DNA from: Christensenella sp. UBA5399
Lineage (GTDB): Bacteria > Bacillota > Clostridia > Christensenellales > Christensenellaceae
DNA: 16,615 bases
NCBI GenBank assembly: GCA_002407725.1
Contig: DHOD01000008.1
Coordinates: 1 to 16,615 of the forward strand
Direction of reading: 5' to 3'
This document shows, one piece after another, positions 13,180-16,615 of this stretch; the stretch's first letter is position 1, and every line of letters starts with the position of its first letter. Position numbers and translations under genes: made by a program. The notes below the pieces were generated by a model. It saw only the letters and a program-made list of their open reading frames with translations. It had not been told where the DNA came from and did no database searches.

Positions 13180-13512
13180 TCAGATCACGCCGATCCGTTT
13201 CAGGTAGGAGAAACAATCCGTATGGCCGCGAAAATAGATGTGCAGCCGTTCCAGATTTTCAATCTCTATCGCCAGCTTCATATACTCCGCCAGCGCCGCG
13301 TGTTCCTCTGCGGTGAGGGATATTGCACCTGCACCCTCCAGCACCTGCTCAATGACAGGATGCCGTTCGCTGATCTCAAGGCTTCGTTTGCGAAGGGAAG
13401 TATATTCTTCGTTTGCGCCGGATAAATCACGGCAGATACTGTTGTCAAGCTCATTAAAATCCTGCGCGATCCGCTCCGGCAAATCGTAAAATGGACTTTT
13501 CTCCAACTCCAT
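13180..13512 (-). CDS. Conserved small ICE protein (110 aa)
   Basis: A 110-aa soluble, mainly helical protein: MELEKSPFYDLPERIAQDFN, a middle part with YTSLRKRSLEISERHPVIEQ, and a C-terminus ending HIYFRGHTDCFSYLKRIGVI. The layout (short N-terminal segment, then a helical hairpin of about 70 residues) recurs in small unnamed proteins that follow the large helicase gene in such elements, as I recall; no function is known to me. Start chosen at ATG 13512, with AAGGAGAGG 7 bases upstream. The longer reading to 13665 would overlap the helicase gene and has no comparable site. It is 70 bases downstream of the helicase stop. Confidence 0.75.
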   Translation of the reverse strand: MELEKSPFYDLPERIAQDFNELDNSICRDLSGANEEYTSLRKRSLEISERHPVIEQVLEGAGAISLTAEEHAALAEYMKLAIEIENLERLHIYFRGHTDCFSYLKRIGVI

Positions 13513-13582
13513 GACACATCCTCTCCTTATTGCTTGGTACTTCCATTTTAATAGGGAAGCCCTTGCCGGGCAAACCTGCGCA

Positions 13583-16573
13583 TCACCGCTCGTAATCCCG
13601 GTTCCTCTGCGATTTATCAGCCAGCTCGTCCGGCTCGGCGTCCACAAGAGAGCGGTCCTTTTCATCCATATTGAGCAGGATGTTGAGTTCCTTGAGCCTT
13701 GCTGTTTTTTCCGTCAGCTCGGCTTCGCGGGAGAAGGGCGCAGCCAGCTCGGCTTTTGCGTTTTCAAGCTGTACCCGCGTATTGTCAAGCTCAGCTATTA
13801 CGGTATCATGTTTCGTTGTAAGCCCGTCCAGCACATTGTCGATACGGGTCCGATTGCCGTAAATGTCCGCGCCCAGCACGGCGGTATGGGAGAGCGTGCC
13901 TTTGAGGGTCAGCCGGTATTCGTTGCTCGGCCCATCGTAGGCCAGTACCATGGAAAAACCCCGGTACTGGCCTAAAAACACAGCGTCGGAGCCTGTCATT
14001 TTGGTGCAGGCGTCTATAATCGCCTTGCCTGCGGATTCCTTTTCGGCGTAGGCTGTGCCCATGATTTCCATAGGCGGGAACTGTTCAGGCAATTTCGGAT
14101 GTGCCGCCACAAGCTGAATGTCCTGCTCATAGCCTGCCAGCCTTTCCGTCAGCAGCTTGATGGCCTCCGGGTATTTGCGGATGACCAATTCCTCCAGCGC
14201 GTACTTCTGGCTGAGGTGGTTTGCTTTGAGCATGTTGAGCTTGCCCACCTCCATGTCCAGATTGCATTTTTCAATGATAAGCGGGTTGCCGGAGGCCAGG
14301 GCCTTGATTTCCGCATAGTTGAGCGCCGTTTCATCCACGTCCTCGGCGGCGCGCAGCGGCGTCTTGGAGGTCATGATCTGAGCGATGAACTTTTGCTTGT
14401 TCTCCACGAGTTGGTATAGGTAGCTGTCAAAGGTTCCTTCCGTCACATAACGGAAAATCTCCACCTCCGGGTTCAGGTTGCCTTGCCGGACAATCCTGCC
14501 CAGGCGTTGCGCTAAATCGGAGGGCCGCCATGGACAATCGAGGTCGTGAAGCGCAATCAGGCGATCCTGCACATTGGTGCCCGCGCCCATTTTCTGCGTG
14601 CTCCCCATGAGGACGCGCACCTGGCCGGAACGCACCTTCGCAAACAGCTCGGCCTTTCTCGTTTCTGTATTGGCATCGTGAATAAACGCGATTTCGTCCT
14701 CGGGGATGCCTTTCTCCATCAGCTTGCGCTTGAGGTCGTCGTATACGTTGAAGGAACCGTCATTTTTAGGGGTGGAAAGATCGGAGAATACAAGCTGCGC
14801 CGACCGCTGTTTCTTGGATTCCTCCCATATTCGGTAGACATTCCGGGCACAGGCAGAGGTTTTATTGTTTTCATCGTCTGCCGCCAATGGGTTCATGAGC
14901 CGCATGTCCAGCGCCAGCTTGCGCCCATCGTTGGTGATCCGCAGCATATTATCGACGCTCGGATCGACATTGCCCGCGCGTATGGCTTCGGCACGCTCGG
15001 CAAGCCCGGCCACCATTTCCTTTTGCAGCTCGGAGGGCTTTATAACCTCGGTATGGAAATTCGCCTTGGGCACGGGAAGATTGAGCATATCCGCCGTTTG
15101 AATATCAGCGATCTGTTTGAAAACCGACATCAACTCAGGTAAGTTGTAGAACTTGGCGAACCGCGTCTTGGCCCGATAGCCGGTGCCCTCGGGCGATAAC
15201 TCTATGGCTGTAATGGTTTCGCCATAGTTTGCCGCCCACTCGTCAAAGTGGATCAGGCCCATCTCCTGCAACGTGCGGTACTGCAAATACCGCTGGATGG
15301 TATACAGCTCTACCATGGAGTTCGAGATGGGCGTACCCGTCGCAAACACCATGCCGCGCCCGTCCGTGATTTCATCGAGGTACTGGCATTTCATAAACAG
15401 GTCGGAGCTTTTTTGCGCTTCCGTCTGCGCGACACCGCCCACATTGCGCATTTTTGAAATCAGGAAGAGGTTCTTGAAATAATGCGATTCGTCGATAAAT
15501 ACCCGGTCAATACCGAGTTCTTCAAAGGTGACGACATCATCCTTTCTGGATTGGTCATTGAGGCGTTCCAGCTTCGTTTCAATGGCTTTTCGGGTCTTTT
15601 CCATCTGCTTGATGGTGTAGCGTTCCGCTTTTTCGGACTTGGCCTCCTGTATGCCGAAGGTCAGCTCATCGATCTGCCGTTGCAGAATGGCTTCCTGCCG
15701 CTCCTTGGACATAGGAATTTTCTCGAACTGGCTGTGCCCGATAATGATGGCATCGTATTCGCCGGTGGCAATGCGGGAGCAAAATTTGCGGCGATTCTTG
15801 GCTTCGAAATCCTTTTTGGTCGCAACCAGAATGTTAGCCGATGGATAGAGCTGGAGCCATTCACCAGCCCATTGCTCAGTGATATGGTTTGGTACGACAA
15901 TGAGAGATTTTGCGCACAGTCCCAGCCGCCTGGATTCCATCGCAGCACCTACCATCTCGTAGGTTTTGCCAGCGCCCACCTCGTGGGCCAACAGGGTATT
16001 GCCGCCATACATGACGTGAGCAATGGCGTTGATCTGGTGCCCGCGCAGCACGATCTCCGGGTTCATGCCGCTAAAGTTAATATGCTGACCGTCATACTCA
16101 CGGGGCCGGATGGAATTGAAGGTATCGTTGTAGATGCGGCAAAGCATCTCGCGGCGGTCGATGTCCTTCCAGAGCCATTCAGTGAATTTAGACTTTATCA
16201 GCTCCTGCCGGTCCTGGGCGATGGCCGTCTCTTTTTTGTTCAGGACACGCTTTTCGTTCCCATTTTCGATGATGGTATCAAAGATACGCACATCCTTGAG
16301 GTTCAGCGTCTGCTCCAGAATATGATAGGCGCTGATCCGCTTGGTGCCGTAGGTGGTCACCGCCTTGATGTTGCCAAAGTCTGAGGTTTTTTCGGTGATA
16401 TTCCATTCGCCGGTGTATCTGGAGTACAGCACGTTCATCCTGTGCCGTGCACTTCCGCCTGTACTGAACAGCTCAAACATGAACTGCTTGTAGATCTCGG
16501 GCGGTATCCAGGTAGCCCCGATGCGCACACCGATCTCGGCGGCGGTCAGATCCTCCGGCTGCACCGCTTCCAT
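13583..16573 (-). CDS. Large SNF2-like helicase of ICE, 5' part missing or shifted
   Basis: About 996 residues are readable. Motifs in order: Walker A HEVGAGKT (197-204); LIVVPNHITEQW; Walker B FIDESHYFKN with DESH at 361-364; motif III ATGTPISNS (411-419); motif V MGAGTNVQDR (662-671); motif VI QRLGRIVRQG (689-698). This is a superfamily 2, SNF2-type translocase core, followed by a ~270-residue helical tail with coiled-coil character. In clostridial ICEs this core is the C-terminal part of proteins often exceeding 2000 residues. ATG 16573 has no ribosome site and lies within conserved sequence (AVQPEDLTAAEIGVRIGATW). Eleven codons upstream the frame meets TAA at 16604-16606, beside a run of seven A. 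So the true start is probably outside the window and the frame is broken or mis-sequenced. Likely role: remodelling element DNA during transfer or replication. Confidence 0.85.
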   Translation of the reverse strand: MEAVQPEDLTAAEIGVRIGATWIPPEIYKQFMFELFSTGGSARHRMNVLYSRYTGEWNITEKTSDFGNIKAVTTYGTKRISAYHILEQTLNLKDVRIFDTIIENGNEKRVLNKKETAIAQDRQELIKSKFTEWLWKDIDRREMLCRIYNDTFNSIRPREYDGQHINFSGMNPEIVLRGHQINAIAHVMYGGNTLLAHEVGAGKTYEMVGAAMESRRLGLCAKSLIVVPNHITEQWAGEWLQLYPSANILVATKKDFEAKNRRKFCSRIATGEYDAIIIGHSQFEKIPMSKERQEAILQRQIDELTFGIQEAKSEKAERYTIKQMEKTRKAIETKLERLNDQSRKDDVVTFEELGIDRVFIDESHYFKNLFLISKMRNVGGVAQTEAQKSSDLFMKCQYLDEITDGRGMVFATGTPISNSMVELYTIQRYLQYRTLQEMGLIHFDEWAANYGETITAIELSPEGTGYRAKTRFAKFYNLPELMSVFKQIADIQTADMLNLPVPKANFHTEVIKPSELQKEMVAGLAERAEAIRAGNVDPSVDNMLRITNDGRKLALDMRLMNPLAADDENNKTSACARNVYRIWEESKKQRSAQLVFSDLSTPKNDGSFNVYDDLKRKLMEKGIPEDEIAFIHDANTETRKAELFAKVRSGQVRVLMGSTQKMGAGTNVQDRLIALHDLDCPWRPSDLAQRLGRIVRQGNLNPEVEIFRYVTEGTFDSYLYQLVENKQKFIAQIMTSKTPLRAAEDVDETALNYAEIKALASGNPLIIEKCNLDMEVGKLNMLKANHLSQKYALEELVIRKYPEAIKLLTERLAGYEQDIQLVAAHPKLPEQFPPMEIMGTAYAEKESAGKAIIDACTKMTGSDAVFLGQYRGFSMVLAYDGPSNEYRLTLKGTLSHTAVLGADIYGNRTRIDNVLDGLTTKHDTVIAELDNTRVQLENAKAELAAPFSREAELTEKTARLKELNILLNMDEKDRSLVDAEPDELADKSQRNRDYER

Positions 16574-16615
16574 GGCAGTAATGCTGGTCTGAAGCCTGTT
16601 TTTTTATTCGGCTGG

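Noticed and set aside
15482..16384. 300-aa plus-strand reading frame
   Set aside because: Opposite the helicase core with Walker A and B; a GC-skewed codon shadow.
1..16615. Integrase, insertion sequence, attachment sites, CRISPR array, tRNA or rRNA genes
   Set aside because: I looked on both strands for transposase or recombinase motifs, long terminal repeats and regularly spaced repeats, and saw none. Short inverted repeats are all accounted for as hairpins or operators.

Overview
The window is an interior stretch of a conjugative transposon (integrative and conjugative element, ICE) of the Tn1549/CTn type carried by gut Clostridia. The reasons are the gene set and its order: a CD1115-type VirD4 coupling protein, a PrgI/VirB4 pair, PcfB, a MobC plus MOBP-type relaxase pair, a DUF3991/TOPRIM protein and a giant SNF2-like helicase. 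Gram-positive signals support this: strong AGGAGG-type ribosome sites, frequent TTG starts and a single-membrane type IV secretion set. Base composition looks mid-50s %GC by eye (not counted), which suits Oscillospiraceae/Lachnospiraceae-like hosts. No integrase, attachment site, rRNA, tRNA or CRISPR array is visible, so both ends of the element lie outside the window.

Every supported gene is on the minus strand, so transcription runs from right to left. From the right edge: (1) 13583-16573, the C-terminal ~1000 residues of the large helicase, with its reading frame interrupted near the window edge; (2) two small conserved genes, 110 aa and DUF3848; (3) a regulatory gap of ~130 bp at 12603-12735; (4) a 471-aa protein that joins a HipB-like HTH domain to a HipA-like kinase; (5) a terminator, then DUF3991/TOPRIM, a TTG-initiated 56-aa protein and a DpnD/PcfM protein, separated by hairpins; (6) a 170-bp gap rich in inverted repeats (candidate oriT), then MobC and the relaxase; (7) PcfB, an ArdC-like protein, a 63-aa protein and the VirD4 coupling ATPase; (8) the mating channel: VirB2-like pilin, VirB6/TrbL-like membrane protein, a Cys-rich small protein, a 192-aa protein, PrgI (VirB3-like) and a VirB4 ATPase that runs off the left edge.

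Inferred working order: MobC and the relaxase nick and pilot the DNA, PcfB and VirD4 dock the relaxosome to the channel, and VirB2/VirB6/VirB3/VirB4-like proteins form the channel. The helicase, TOPRIM and ArdC-like proteins probably process or protect the single-stranded DNA. Most genes are spaced by a few bases or overlap, as expected for polycistronic translation.

The most unusual part is the Hip locus. A toxin-antitoxin pair normally made as two proteins is one reading frame here, yet a consensus ribosome site and Met codon remain exactly at the domain junction. Its upstream gap holds palindromes, a helically phased direct repeat over the likely promoter, and a 10-bp inverted repeat that could hide the ribosome site in read-through RNA but not in RNA started at the local promoter.
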